Shown here: in pieces, positions 1-11,037 of the stretch | Layout: every line of letters begins with the position of its first letter | Numbering within the stretch: the stretch's first letter is position 1 | Origin: Papaver somniferum | Lineage: Eukaryota > Streptophyta > Magnoliopsida > Ranunculales > Papaveraceae | Direction of reading: 5' to 3' | Length of the DNA stretch: 64,000 nt | Assembly (NCBI RefSeq): GCF_003573695.1 | Contig: NC_039358.1 | Location: 14,322,637 to 14,386,636, forward strand | Notes under the pieces: model-generated | What the model was told of the DNA's origin: nothing | The model's database searches: none | What the model saw: only the letters and a program-made list of their open reading frames with translations | Program-made: the position numbers and the translations under genes

Positions 1-284
1 GAGAAAAAATACGTATATATCGATCTGCCGACAGTGATCCTACACTTGGTTTACATCTAACGACTAACAGTCTCACAAGTTTCTTTTAGCACAACTACTC
101 TTTTCTTATTATTATTATATGACCTATATATATATCTATCTGGTCTACTAAACTGCTCAGGACATGGATTACTACTTAAAATTAAATCATGAAATATATT
201 ACCATATACATCTTGCCAGTTGAGAACATTAATCCTATCCATTGTCAGTTCGGATTCCACATAAACAGTTGAAGAAAACTTGGG

Positions 285-681
285 TAATCCCCAAACATCA
301 TTTATAAGTTTAGCCAAATTTAAAAGTGCAATAACAAATATACCAAGTTGTTATAAATGTTGTGGTATATAAAAACCAATAAGAAGTTATAAAAGATGTA
401 AATTAAAAATGAATGCGATATAATGTTGTTTGAAGTGAAATACAAATAATGGGTTTTTAGTTCCTTCAGATATAATAAATCTAGTAATACAAAATAATTC
501 CTAAAATAAGCAAGATACAGTTTTCATCTCCCCGGAATTTCACTTTCATGTACTACAGTTAGATTCATATCAAAATAAATCCACCTTTGAAATTATTTAA
601 AAATAACTAAATTGAATTATTCGATGGTGGTTATTTTTTTATTCTCATTTGGCTAAACTTATAAATGATGTTTGGGGATTA
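285..681. repeat. 35-bp perfect inverted repeat, arms about 330 bp apart
   Basis: The 35 bases at 285-319 reappear as an exact reverse complement at 647-681. The left arm is the first codons of a small minus-strand reading frame beginning MAKLINDVWG. The surrounding DNA is AT-rich and also contains direct repeats of a TTATTTTTTATTCTCATTTG-like stretch near 630-750. It may be the remnant of a foldback element or an inverted duplication; no target duplication was identified. Confidence 0.75.
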
Positions 682-1638
682 TTTTCTTGAAAGAAAAATG
701 AAATAATGGTTATTTTATAAAAATAATGGTTATTTTTTATTCTCATTTGAAAGATAAAACATTATTGTCTTGATCATATCCAGTCAATTCAATAGTGAAA
801 CATCGACATAACAATGAGAACCATGAAAATAAACACTGTGAGGATACATTTACTTACTAAAGTGGGTTCTTCCATATGGATTATTCTCTTTAAATTAAAG
901 AGAAACATCCATGAAAGAAATGTGTATGATGATGGAAGGAGGAGGATAATATATACAAACCAACCAAACCCACACTTGCAAATTTGATGATGGAAAATAC
1001 TTCAAAAAATTTCGATAGTGCATATACTTGCGTTACATATGAATTTATGTAAGTAAATTAAAGTTTACATTACCTTGAGTTCATTATGAAGCTTTCCAGA
1101 ACTTGGTGGTCCTAAATGCAGTGTCATCCTACAAAATTCAAAACAATAAAATTAGAAAACAAAGCCAATTAAATCTTAGAACAAATTTTGGAATTTGAAT
1201 ATAAGCAAAAGTGGTCAGCATCATCAAAAAATTGAAAATGGTTTCTTTTAATTAAAAACCAGTGTAAATCCAAGTACAAAAGGAGATTGTTTAACTAAAC
1301 CCACCATCAATTTTACTTAAAGAAATCAAATGGTAAAGTTAGAACATACAAATGAGAATATAACCTCAATAACGTTAGCTGTAATGTTGAAAAATATGGA
1401 GGAAACCCCACCCACCCCCACCAAAAAAAAACTGTAAATCCGAAGGACATCGTTAGATTCTTCAAACCTGCAATTAATTTTTTTTCAAGAAACCAAAAGC
1501 TAAATTCAGAAGTTACCAGTTATTAAGTACCTCAAGAACATAACATTAGAGTTGATTAGAGTGGGTCAATCTCTTCTATTTCCATAAGATTCAACATATA
1601 TGCCTAGATGTTCATACCTCATTTCATTGTTGGAATAC

Positions 1639-1733
1639 CAATTCCCGATGCCCACTGTAACAGACATTTGTAAACCCAGAAATGAAAACCAATTTCCGAT
1701 GCCCACTGTAACAGACATTTGTAGACCCAGAAT
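1639..1733. repeat. Tandem duplication of about 45 bp, two copies
   Basis: A segment containing CGATGCCCACTGTAACAGAC occurs at about 1639-1681 and again at about 1690-1733 with few differences. It is a simple local duplication with no sign of coding function. Confidence 0.75.
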
Positions 1734-2187
1734 TGTTTAGGTTATATTAGATGGTGATCCTGGTTACCTCCTATAATCCACAAAAATCTTAAATCCGTAT
1801 AAATTTAAAACAAAAATTAGTCAATGAAGAAATAGAGCGAGCATTCATAGATGAAGGACCAAGATCGAACGAAAGGAAATTAGAGAAGGTGAACCAATAT
1901 AAAATAAAATGATAAAATCCAAAAGAGGAAACATATCTATTTGAAGAGATGCAATGAGGTTGCATTTAACTAATGGAATATATATACGGAGCACCCATTG
2001 AATGCAGACTGGAGCTGTGTTACTTTTTAATCGATTCTGAAGCGATGAATTATTTTTATTTTCTAGTCCTTCAATCCAAAATTTTCATGTGTTTGAGCAT
2101 ATGAAGCTGGAAGAATACGGGGATGAAGAAAAAAAGGGAAGTAAAAACAGTCTAACATAGATGGAGATGAAGATTTCTAAGGTTATA

Positions 2188-2288
2188 CTCCCTCTGTTTC
2201 TGGAAAAGAAATACTTTCACTTTTTTTTAGCCTAAAAATACGCCAAATTGAAAAAGTGAAAGTATCTCTTTTACAGAAACGTAGGGAG
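2188..2288. mobile_element. Stowaway-type MITE, 101 bp, with TA target duplication
   Basis: The element starts CTCCCTCTGTTTCTG and ends CAGAAACGTAGGGAG, and is nearly palindromic throughout (ACTTTCAC near the left, GTGAAAGT near the right). TA lies directly on both sides (2186-2187 and 2289-2290). The CTCCCTC terminus and TA duplication are the signature of Stowaway MITEs, which are moved by Tc1/mariner transposases. It has no coding capacity. Confidence 0.85.
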
Positions 2289-2899
2289 TATAAAATTGTA
2301 GCGAGGCAATTGAACAAACCTTGGATGTATAAGATGCAATGAATACCCATGCTACATACCCTCCGATTCACAATTTCTAAAATTAAAAAGGCTATAGCCT
2401 AACAATATCAACAAATCAATGATTATGCAGGCAATTTTATTTATAAAAAGTAGGAGAATTGGCAGAGAGATAAACATACCTATCGATTCGAGTGATACTG
2501 GACTCAGATTTCCGGAGAAAACATAAGTGGAGATGTAAATATAAATGCATTACGTATTTGTTTTCTTTTGAATGTTATATTTATGGAGAAAACATTCGAT
2601 TATCAGAAGATGATAGGATTTCATAGGATGCCTTTCGAACGACACCGTGTTGAAATAGAGAGTTACATGCGCTACAAAAAAGAAACCGTGGGGGTGTTTT
2701 GAAAACCGCTCTTTTCTCATTCCTCTCTTCTCTCCAAAACACACGGAAAAAAACTCATTATTTCTTCGTTTAAAATCCTTGATCTGTCCGGATAAGATTT
2801 GATTTTTCAGATCTGCCGGAAAAATCAAGGTTAGTACTAGTATTAGTTTTTATAATATTATTCAATAAAACAAATTATTGATCCAACAATTTTTATATT

Positions 2900-3597
2900 T
2901 AGGGTTTTTTTTAATATATTTCTTTGATTGATCTAATACCTTCTCCATGTCATCTAGATTTGTTATATATTATCCATGTTGGTGTTTTCTGGTGGTGTTG
3001 TTGCTGCAGCGTACAAATTATATCATGGAAGACGACGATCTTCTTCGGCAAACAAGACCGAAATTTGTAGTGATGATATTATTTTGGGCATTTTACTTCC
3101 TTTACATAAAGCATTTAACATATATGATGTTAATGATCAAGAATTTAAAGATCAGGAATCAAAATAGTTTGAACTCATAACCATTAGAAGGATGTCAATC
3201 TCGTCGACAGAATGTAACTCAGTACAATTTCGGTTCTTTGTTTCTTTAAATTCCGAAATCTGTAAATTTAATATTAGGTTATTCTTTCTCTTTTCTAATG
3301 ATTTAACTGATATTGAAGTTACTGATCCAAATTGGTGGAATGGTTATTCTCCACCACTATGTATCCCTTCAAACCTCAATTTTAATAAGGTAATTTTATA
3401 TATTTTGGGTTGTTATACCCATCTTTCCTACAAAAAATAAAAATATAAACAGCGGGACACTTATTAACATGGGATAGAGGAAAGCCTAATAACAGTTGGA
3501 TTTTTTGGAGCAAGAGGAGGGGAGGGAAAAACCTAACTACCAGTTAGAAAAATAGATCTATCTCAGTCGTCCTGTGACACACCAAACCTTCATGTCT
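2900..3597 (+). other. Unassigned segment with short overlapping ORFs
   Basis: Several plus-strand frames of 60-80 codons (for example 2947-3180 and 3192-3440) overlap one another. None matches a family I recognise and none shows good splice or domain evidence. It could be a decayed gene downstream of the CT-rich stretch at 2700-2830, but nothing supports a product. Confidence 0.25.
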
Positions 3598-4029
3598 TGT
3601 AAGCATAGGAGACTTGGAGGCTAATTTACTTGGGAGATAAGTTTACTTGGATCTTAAGTTTGTTACATATATAAATAGAGGTAGAAGCCATAGAGAAAAA
3701 TGCATTTCACAATGATTCTCACAAAAGAGTTTAGGTAGAGATATCTATTTTATTGGTAAAAGTTCTTTTTCTTAAAGAGTTAATTATTTGAGTGTTTATG
3801 ATCAACACCTTTTTGATCATAGTTTTGTCTTAGTGTTTAATTATTTTTAAAAGGTTGTATTATAAAGAGTTGATCGTAACCGCTTAAGTATATTTTCGAC
3901 CTAATGAAATATATTATGTTATCATTTTCTTGTTTATTCTAATTGCATCTTATTTATTTACTCTTTAGTTCTACATTGATCCAAAAAACTAGTGTCTTTT
4001 GGAATTATTTTCTTGATATAATTCCAACA
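3598..4029 (+). mobile_element. Copia-type LTR (family C), copy 1
   Basis: The segment starts TGTAAG and ends TTCCAACA, so it is bounded by TG...CA. It is repeated at 17711-18175. A TATA box (TATATAAATA, about 3668-3677) sits in a typical LTR promoter position. Directly downstream the sequence AGTAGTGTGGTAAGCGCGGA resembles a decayed tRNA-Met primer binding site followed by the GAGAGGATC leader seen in Copia elements. No internal coding region follows; at 4084 a different LTR in reverse orientation begins. Confidence 0.65.
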
Positions 4030-4083
4030 AGTAGTGTGGTAAGCGCGGAGAGGATCATAGTTATAAGTAAATATGTTTGTTTC

Positions 4084-4480
4084 TGAAAATGTGAGGGTAC
4101 CTAGTACACCACCAACTTTTTTGTTAGGCAATATGTATGGACAAAACCAAATACAATTGTAAGTAGATCTAGATTAAAGATCCTTGAACAATAAGTATGT
4201 AGAGTTTTTCTATTTCTTTTCTACAATCAATATGTCTAGAATCAAAAGAAGAGTTCTTGGACGATCTCATAAATAAATATCTAAGATCATTCTAGTCGTA
4301 TCCAAATTCCGACAAGTATAAAACTAGTAATCTATTTTTCAAGATACAAATTCAACGAGAACAACTCTAGTTATTGATCATGATTAATAATGACTTAAAC
4401 TATCTAGATTGATTGTGTACTACTTGTGCTTTTATTGTTATAGAGATAATATAAAATAATATAGAGGAAAACTGTACCAG
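4084..4480 (-). mobile_element. Reverse-oriented LTR fragment (family B), copy 1
   Basis: Starting TGAAAATGTGAGGGTACC, this matches the reversed 3' end of a large LTR family also present at 18230-18850, 18851-20620, 47423-49171 and 53849-54260. Only about 400 bp of LTR remain here. The junction with the family C LTR and its leader is the same as in the copy at 18.2 kb. Confidence 0.7.
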
Positions 4481-4489
4481 GGTAAGAAT

Positions 4490-6330
4490 TCAAAGTGAAC
4501 ACATCACATTCTGCATCTGACAACCTCTCCTCGATAGATTGTCTGTGGTTGCAATGGATTTTTCAGTTGTTGTTTATATGAAGAATCGCACTTTTGGTAG
4601 CACTGATTGAATACATATGCATGACAAGGGAACCTCGTTTGGTATATTTGGAATTTTTTCTATGAGCCACTTGTAACAAGTCTTGATGTTGAAACCTCCA
4701 AATGCAGTACAATACAGTTCATCTTTTACTTCATCTTCTAGATTTGGTGGAGTTCCTAAGACCTTAAACATATGAAGCATTGAGAAATTTCAGCTTGGTG
4801 AAGATTTCTCCTGAGCTTCAGATCCCATACATTATTTATAATCATATCCTTGATAGAAGCATTTTTTGCAGTTGCAATTTTGTACATGAGAGGGAATATT
4901 GTTTTTAAAGCTTGTGACCCTACCCAAATATCTTCCCAAAATGAGACTGCATTTCCTTTGTTGATATTAATTGTAGAGATTTTTTCAACCACTTCTCTTT
5001 GCTTCTGGATGTTATTCCACAGTCCTCCGCCTTGTGGTTTATTAAAGTTCTTCATCCATAAAGCCTCTAGGTGTGTCTGCATTTTTTCCTGAATAATTCT
5101 TCTCCAAAGTTGTTTCTTCTCTTTTGAGAACCTCCATGGCCATTTGGCTAGCAAATATTTGTTGGTGAGTCTTGAATTCCTGATGACCAAACCTCCTGCC
5201 TTCTTTTGTTTATATGTACTCTCTCCCATGTAACCCAATTGATTTTCCTTTTATATATAATTGAACCTCAAAGGAAATTTTTCATTATTTGATTGAGCTT
5301 CTTTTCCACCTTCCATGGTAATTGAAATATGGGCATGTAATACATTGTTAGACTTAATAGAGTGGCTTTGATAAGCACAATTTTTCGTGCTTTTGAAAAG
5401 AACTTCCTTCTCCAAATAGTTAATTTGTATGAAACTTTTCAATGACCGAGTCCCAAATGTCAGAGTTTTTGGACTTAGCTTCCACTGGCATTCCCAAGTA
5501 TTTGAGAGGAAGAGTCTCCACTTTGCACTTTAAAATTTCAGCAATTGCAACTACTATGTGTCAGCACCAATGCTTATGACTGAACTCTTATGAAAATTCA
5601 CCTTCCTTCTTGTGATATTACTTCAAAATTTTGTAAAATGATCACTAGATTTTCAGCTTCTTCCTTTGTACTCCCTCTGTCTTTTTTATCTGTTCTAATT
5701 TCTACTTTGTCCGTCTTTTTTATCTGTTCGCTCTGTTTATAGACATATTTTTCCCTTAAACTATCAAAATATACTCTTTATTTTTATAATCATAAGATAA
5801 TTTTTAATATAAACTTAATTTAAGATCTTAAATATCATCACCATATATAAAAAAAAATATATTCAATATCTTTGTAATAATCGTCATTCCCTTTTTACTA
5901 ATAAAAACATTTATAGATAGTTATAAAACAAATAAAGCTTCTACTTATTCTTAGTTTTAGTAATAACATAACATTAAATAAGGCTTGTTAAGGGTTAGTC
6001 ATGACATTTTGTAGGATTTACTTAATATTTTGACTTTGTCAATTAGGACAGCTAATAAAAGACGAAGGGAGTGGCATTAAAGAAGACCAATGTGTCATCT
6101 TCCCATTGAAGGTGTGAAATATGAATGGGATTTATTAAGAGGCCAGATATTATGTTTAGTTCCACTACATTCTTCATGATCTTTGTGAAAATTTTTGCCA
6201 CTAAGATGAAGATAAAGTGAGATAATGTATCTCCTTTACTTAAGTCCCTTTGAGGCTTGAATCTAGAAGTTGAACTTTCATTCACCAAGATTGCATGTTG
6301 AGCAGAACGCACACCCCATTCCATCCATTT
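4490..6330 (-). mobile_element. LINE (L1-type) fragment: reverse transcriptase C-terminal half and zf-RVT
   Basis: On the minus strand the reading starts in the middle of a LINE reverse transcriptase. The conserved GDTLSHFIFILVAKIF block (6052-6324) corresponds to the RQGDPLSPFLF motif and is followed by ISHLQWEDDTLVF, an altered FADD active-site block. Next comes the connection region with GGLVIRNSRLTNKYLLAKWP (4756-5238). It ends in a zf-RVT-like segment with TCYKWL and LPKVRFFI (4574-4780). Several stops and frame changes make it non-functional. A MITE (5671-6071) is inserted in it. The upstream half of the same type of protein lies at 13680-15700 on the same strand. Confidence 0.8.
5671..6071. 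mobile_element. Stowaway-like MITE, about 400 bp, nested in the LINE
   Basis: Termini are CTCCCTCTGTCTTTT on the left and AAAAGACGAAGGGAG on the right. TA precedes the left end; TG follows the right end, so the duplication is decayed. A related copy lies in the opposite orientation at 15898-16387. It is noncoding and AT-rich. Confidence 0.75.
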
Positions 6331-6334
6331 TATT

Positions 6335-6837
6335 CATTTCCCCCCTAAGCCAGAACATTGCGTTACATTGCTGATGGTGTGCCAGCTTACATTACCAAAA
6401 GTGTACCGCCCTCAAAGCTAGCAGCTGACTAATCCAAGAGATTAACTAATAAAGAGGCACTAAGAGTCAACTAACAGTCAATGTTTGTAGTCAAGTCAAG
6501 GTCCTGGTCAAACGGTCAAGGGAACCAACTCAGTCAAGATTCAGTGAGTCAGTACAGGGTCAAACCAATTCATTAGAGCAACTGGTCGACTCAGTCAAAT
6601 TGACTAAGTCAGCTAAGCAAATTGAGTCAGCTAAACTGACTGGGATGTTTAACAGGCCTAAGCCTCTGCACAGGCCAGAGCCATTGCTCATGCCAAAGAA
6701 TACAAGTGCCCAATCATTGTGCATCGCAACTCTACAATACCATTACACAAATCAAAACTCAAATACAACTTCAACTAATATATTCTTAAGCAAAATTCAG
6801 AATCAAATTACAAACACAATTACAACTTAGTTACCTG
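6335..6837. other. Noncoding stretch with a dense GTCA/TGAC cluster
   Basis: There is no convincing gene. Between about 6460 and 6650 the tetramer GTCA or its complement TGAC occurs roughly 14 times, nine of them as GTCAA (the complement of the W-box core TTGAC). The segment looks like part of an older repeat into which the Athila-like element at 6838 inserted. Confidence 0.5.
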
Positions 6838-8376
6838 TGATAGACACATTTATGTGTCTAATATGTCTCAATTATATGTATTGTTAGTGCTCGATTTTGT
6901 ATTTATTTTGTTATTTTATGTCTTTGTAGGTATTTATAGAGAAATAAGCCCTACCGGCGAAATGGGCTCGAAAAGTAATGTTTTACACCCCAGGACAAAG
7001 TACTAAAGGCACCCCAGAAATGCACCGGAGGAACCCAGAAAAAGTGTTGGAAACACCCCAGAAAAATTACTAAAGGCACCCCAAGGGACATGTGTTATTC
7101 GAACTCCAACAACGGATAATGGGAGACCACTGGATAAGGGGTGACCTTCTTCACAAATTCAAATTTCAATTTGGCGGGAAAATAAACTCACTTCACTGGC
7201 AAAATTTCAATCGAATGTTTGGAGGAGTTTTTGTGTGATTCAATCGCCGAAACTTCATGGGTAGTTGTGATATCTCCTAAAAAAGCTAGTATGGGTGTTT
7301 GTTTCGAATTTGGTTGGATAACTTGGTTTAATCCAAACAGGGAGTTGGAAGAAAAACACAAGCTTGCACGAGTTGTGAGGGATTTAGACATGTATGGCTC
7401 GTGTTTGGAGTGTGTTGCACTCCAAAGATGCGTGAAGAAGATAAAAAAAAGGAGTGTTTTCATCTGTAAATCATGTAAGGATCCAGATTAGGGAAGAAAA
7501 TATTCTCGAAATATTTTTCTTTAATGTCGAGTTATGGAGGATTTTTGGGATTAATGCGAGAGATTCAAAGCTTGTTTATGGTATAAATAGAGTCCCTGGA
7601 AGTCTTAGAGAGGTTGTCGAGAGTTGGGAAGAGAATAAGATAGCTGCAGAGGAAGAAAAATCAACCAACACCATGTTCCTATGCTGTTGCTGCTCGTGAA
7701 GAACACGAAGAACGCGAAGAACGAACTTACCAGAGCAGTCGTTCTTCAACAGCGACAACGACAGAAGCGTGGGGGTCGTATGTGACAGCTACAACAACAT
7801 TTCCCTTTTATCGTTGATTGTAACAGCGTTTTGCAACTATTATAAACGTTGCAAACGCTCGATTTTCACCATTTTTTCTCCATTTCATCATTGTGAACCA
7901 TTTTTGAGCCATAATAAATTATTTTGAGCGTGCTTTCATCGTGATGAGCTAAACCCAAACACTGGGACGACGGAGGAGGTCGAACTTCATACATGGGTAA
8001 TTTTATTAATTCTTTTTAAGACTTTTGCATTAATTTTAATTGAAATATGATTTGATTTAATTGGTTGTCATTTGATTAGATGGGTTATGCTTAGATTAGG
8101 TGATTTGATGTCCCATGCTTAACATTTACAATCAATGTTTTGAGAATCTACCTTGGAAAAAATAGAGTCCATGTTTATATTTATTGAGCTAAAATTGTTG
8201 AGAATAAATAAGTGAACCTTATGTTATGAAGATTGGCTAAACCCTTAATCTAGTACCTCTCGCCCATTGTTAATATTTTTGTATATATAATTTATTAAAT
8301 CTAAAATTCTATTTCCTTCACAAGTCTGAAACGAATCCTTTTTATCACTACTACAAACAACTTTGAAATCCCATCA
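6838..8376 (+). repeat. 5' LTR of the Athila-like element
   Basis: It begins TGATAGACACATTTATGTGT and probably ends at CCCATCA just before the primer site, giving about 1.54 kb. The first 402 bp match the remnant 3' LTR. A TATA box (TATAAATA, 7582-7589) marks a probable retroelement promoter. Small reading frames inside the LTR are not genes. Confidence 0.65.
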
Positions 8377-8379
8377 ATT

Positions 8380-8402
8380 TTTGGTGCCGCCGACGCGGAT
8401 TT
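8380..8402 (+). promoter_or_regulatory. Primer binding site of the Athila-like element
   Basis: TTGGTGCCGCCGACGCGGAT lies 3' of the presumed LTR end and resembles the primer site consensus of Tat/Athila elements. The assignment is by position and resemblance. Confidence 0.5.
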
Positions 8403-9433
8403 GTGCTTATGTAGAATTTTTAGGTTTTTATTATTTTTTTATTTCATTTGTTCTTTTTACGTTTCTTTGGGTGTGTCTTTGTATTACATGTTTGAAGTTG
8501 GATACTAAAGACTTGGAGTGAAAGCTTAAAGCTAAAAGAGAATGAAAAAGACAAAGCAAAAAAAAAAAAACGAAAGAAAATTAAAAAAAAAAGAGAGAGA
8601 TTTTTTTTAGAGACCTTCCATTTTTTGTAATTATTATTGTTTTTTATTTCTTTTCCTTTGCACTTTATCTGGACTTTGGGACAATTATTTTAATTTTAGA
8701 CCCTACAGAAGGTTTACAATATATATATATACTGTTTGCAGGGAAGGACGACGATTACAATATCGTCTCGGCCCCTCGGGTCCGCACACTGACATTGGAG
8801 TCGGTGTCCCGAGTCGACTTCAGCGGTTCTTCGCCCGTCTGGTACGGGATGTAAACTTCTAAACACCTGCGAATCCCCTGTCAGCGGGTTTACTGTTTTC
8901 CTTAAGGTGAATATATGCTGAGGACTTGAATAGGGATGCTTTAATTTTCTAGTAAAGGGCAAGGCCTGGCCAAATTAAGATAAGGACTCGGATTTCATCA
9001 CCGTTTCCTTCTTGTCCGCCTTAGGAACACGTAACCTACGCGAACCTAAGCCTTAAAATTTGGACTAGAACGAGACCGATAGGGTAACGAGCTTAATAGG
9101 AAAATCGTTCGAAAAATATTGGTTTCTCTTTAAGCATACTTTGAAGTTCATGATGGTTAATTTAAGTTGAAGTGTGTCGCCTTGTAATGCCGGTGATACC
9201 TTGGGTATCAAAGCTCCATTGAGCTTCCCTCGTCTCTGTTTCACTTACTTTAACTCGGATTGATTCCAGAGGGGTTTGCTCAAATTTCAACGAATTCCCT
9301 TTCGAAAGATAGAAGTTGGTCTAGAAAAAATCTAAGTGGAGCCATCATGCTTGTTGTTTGCTAGATTTTATAGATTTTATTTGGTCGAGTCAGCCTTGTT
9401 TGTGATTGTGTAGAATTCCCTTTCAAATTAAGA
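8403..9433 (+). other. Retroelement leader region, noncoding
   Basis: About 1 kb lies between primer site and first ORF. It includes a GC-rich patch around 8740-8900 (CTCGGCCCCTCGGG and neighbours) and an A-rich run near 8550-8600. No protein is supported. Long untranslated leaders are common in this retrotransposon group. Confidence 0.5.
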
Positions 9434-11037
9434 ATGTCGAACTGGTATGATAAAAGCCAATACAATGAATATCGACCTGAAGTTGAATATGGCCATCATC
9501 ATTTTTATGACCATGGTGGGAATAGTAGTTGGGAACGCCAACCTTTTCAAGGTTATGGTTCATACGATGGTGAGCCCAATTACTATCCACACGCGTACCG
9601 TCATACAAGAAAAATTCCGATAATTCTTCTTTACTAGAGTCAACACGTAAATTAGCTGAGTCGACACGTAAGTTAGCAGAATTAAATAACTTAGTCATGG
9701 ACGAAAGCACTTCAACGTGTGAACCTTCTTTCCTAGATAAAATCAGGAAGTCATGTGAGTCGACTCAGAAAATTTTGTTAGAGGCCCAGAAAAGAACTGC
9801 TCGAAATAATCTTAATTTCCAATATAGTTTTTCCGATAGTACCCTTGAAAATGAAGATAGATATTCACATAATCAAGATGACGAGGTTATAATTGGTAAC
9901 ACTAATTGTTTAGATGAGGATCAACCATTTTCATGTTATTATAATGATGATTATGATGAGGATAGTGTTGATGAAGAATCAGACATATATAGGCATAGTG
10001 ATCAGGAATTTGTTACTCCAATTAAGCTTTACAATGATAATATTATTTCTAGTTCTAATCCAAATAATTTTAATAATTATTCACCTATTCAAAAGGACGA
10101 GGATTTGACTAGAAGTCTCCCAGTTTTAGACGACGAAGTATTTCCTTTTTACGAAGCCAATGATGGTTTAGAGGAACATGTATATTTTGGGTCTAGCGAT
10201 TTAGAAAAAATAGACTTAGAAAAACAATATGAACCCGTCGATATGAGTGAGGATGTACCTGACTTAGAAGAATAAATTGACCATTTCCAGGAATATGATG
10301 ACCTAGAAATTAGGAAAGTTGTGACTAGTCTTTCTACAGACACTGAAAACTCTAAGTTTGGGGGTGATTATCATTCTCCATGTGCTTTAACTCTTAGAAA
10401 GGTCCCTTTCTTGGGACATGATATACGTGCCTCAACCATTGTGCCATATTACCGTCATACTAGCTCTCCCGAACCTAATAATGTCCAGGAAGAAGTTCAG
10501 TTGTTAGAAACCCATCCTCTGGTTGATGTGGTTTACTCAGATGATAATACCCAGTTTGACTTTGTTTTCCCACCAAATATTTTTCAACCAATTGTGGGAA
10601 CGTATAAGTTTCAGATGTGTCAATTATTAAGTTTTGAGACTAAACCTAATTACTGTAGGAGAATAGGGTCGACACATTTTCTTAAGGAAGACAACCTCTT
10701 TCATTGTGGTCAGCTGTGTGGGTCAAATCTGATTGACTTAGAGGATCCCCAATTATTCAGGATTTTGTTATGCGCTTCTAAGTTCTTAGTTGAGTATTTC
10801 CAGACTCTTCAGCCTGATCTTCAGAATGCCTTTGAGGAAATCCAACTGATGAAAACTTTTTATTTAGACCCTTTTGTAGAGCCTGATCCTGAACCAAAAC
10901 TAGATGTAGTTGTCTTAAGCAAGGGTATGTTCGGTATCTTCTTGGCTTATTGCAGTTTCCTCTTCTTGTGGGTGGCACTTTTTGATCCAGATGACCCACA
11001 GTTATTCCGGGTATTACTGTATGATTCTATGAGGTGA
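9434..11037 (+). pseudogene. Unknown acidic ORF of the Athila-like element, broken
   Basis: A short first frame (9434-9637) starts MSNWYDKSQY and is rich in His, Tyr and Gly. A second frame runs from 9697 to 11037 with a single in-frame stop at 10273-10275. The middle is strongly acidic (DEDQPF, DDYDEDSVDEES). The C-terminal part repeats a DPQLFR phrase twice, flanking a hydrophobic stretch (IFLAYCSFLFLWVALF) that looks like one membrane segment. No protease, reverse transcriptase, RNase H, integrase or zinc-knuckle motif is seen. Its position matches gag or the env-like gene of autonomous relatives. A degraded gag or env-like derivative, or a family-specific ORF, are all possible. Confidence 0.55.

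Larger units (their letters stand above)
1..2900. other. AT-rich stretch with no recognisable gene
   Basis: No open reading frame here resembles a known protein. The longest reading frame (57-317, minus) is 86 codons and unrecognised. The stretch holds a long inverted repeat (285-681), a short tandem duplication (1639-1733) and a small Stowaway-type MITE (2188-2288), each listed separately. Around 2700-2830 a CT-rich segment resembles a plant 5' leader, but no convincing coding exon follows it. Confidence 0.5.

Noticed and set aside
57..317. 86-codon minus-strand frame as a gene
   Set aside because: No family likeness, no supporting splice sites, and its first codons are just one arm of the 35-bp inverted repeat.
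2947..3440. Overlapping plus-strand frames as a small secreted or membrane protein
   Set aside because: Hydrophobic stretches arise from T-rich sequence; no consistent frame or exon structure.
7188..7758. Overlapping frames on both strands of 60-91 codons
   Set aside because: They lie within the 5' LTR of the Athila-like element and are not conserved in any recognisable protein.
8714..8962. GC-rich patch (CTCGGCCCCTCGGG) that looked like an rRNA or tRNA fragment
   Set aside because: It does not follow rRNA order and sits between the primer site and the ORF of the Athila-like element, where such leader sequence is expected.
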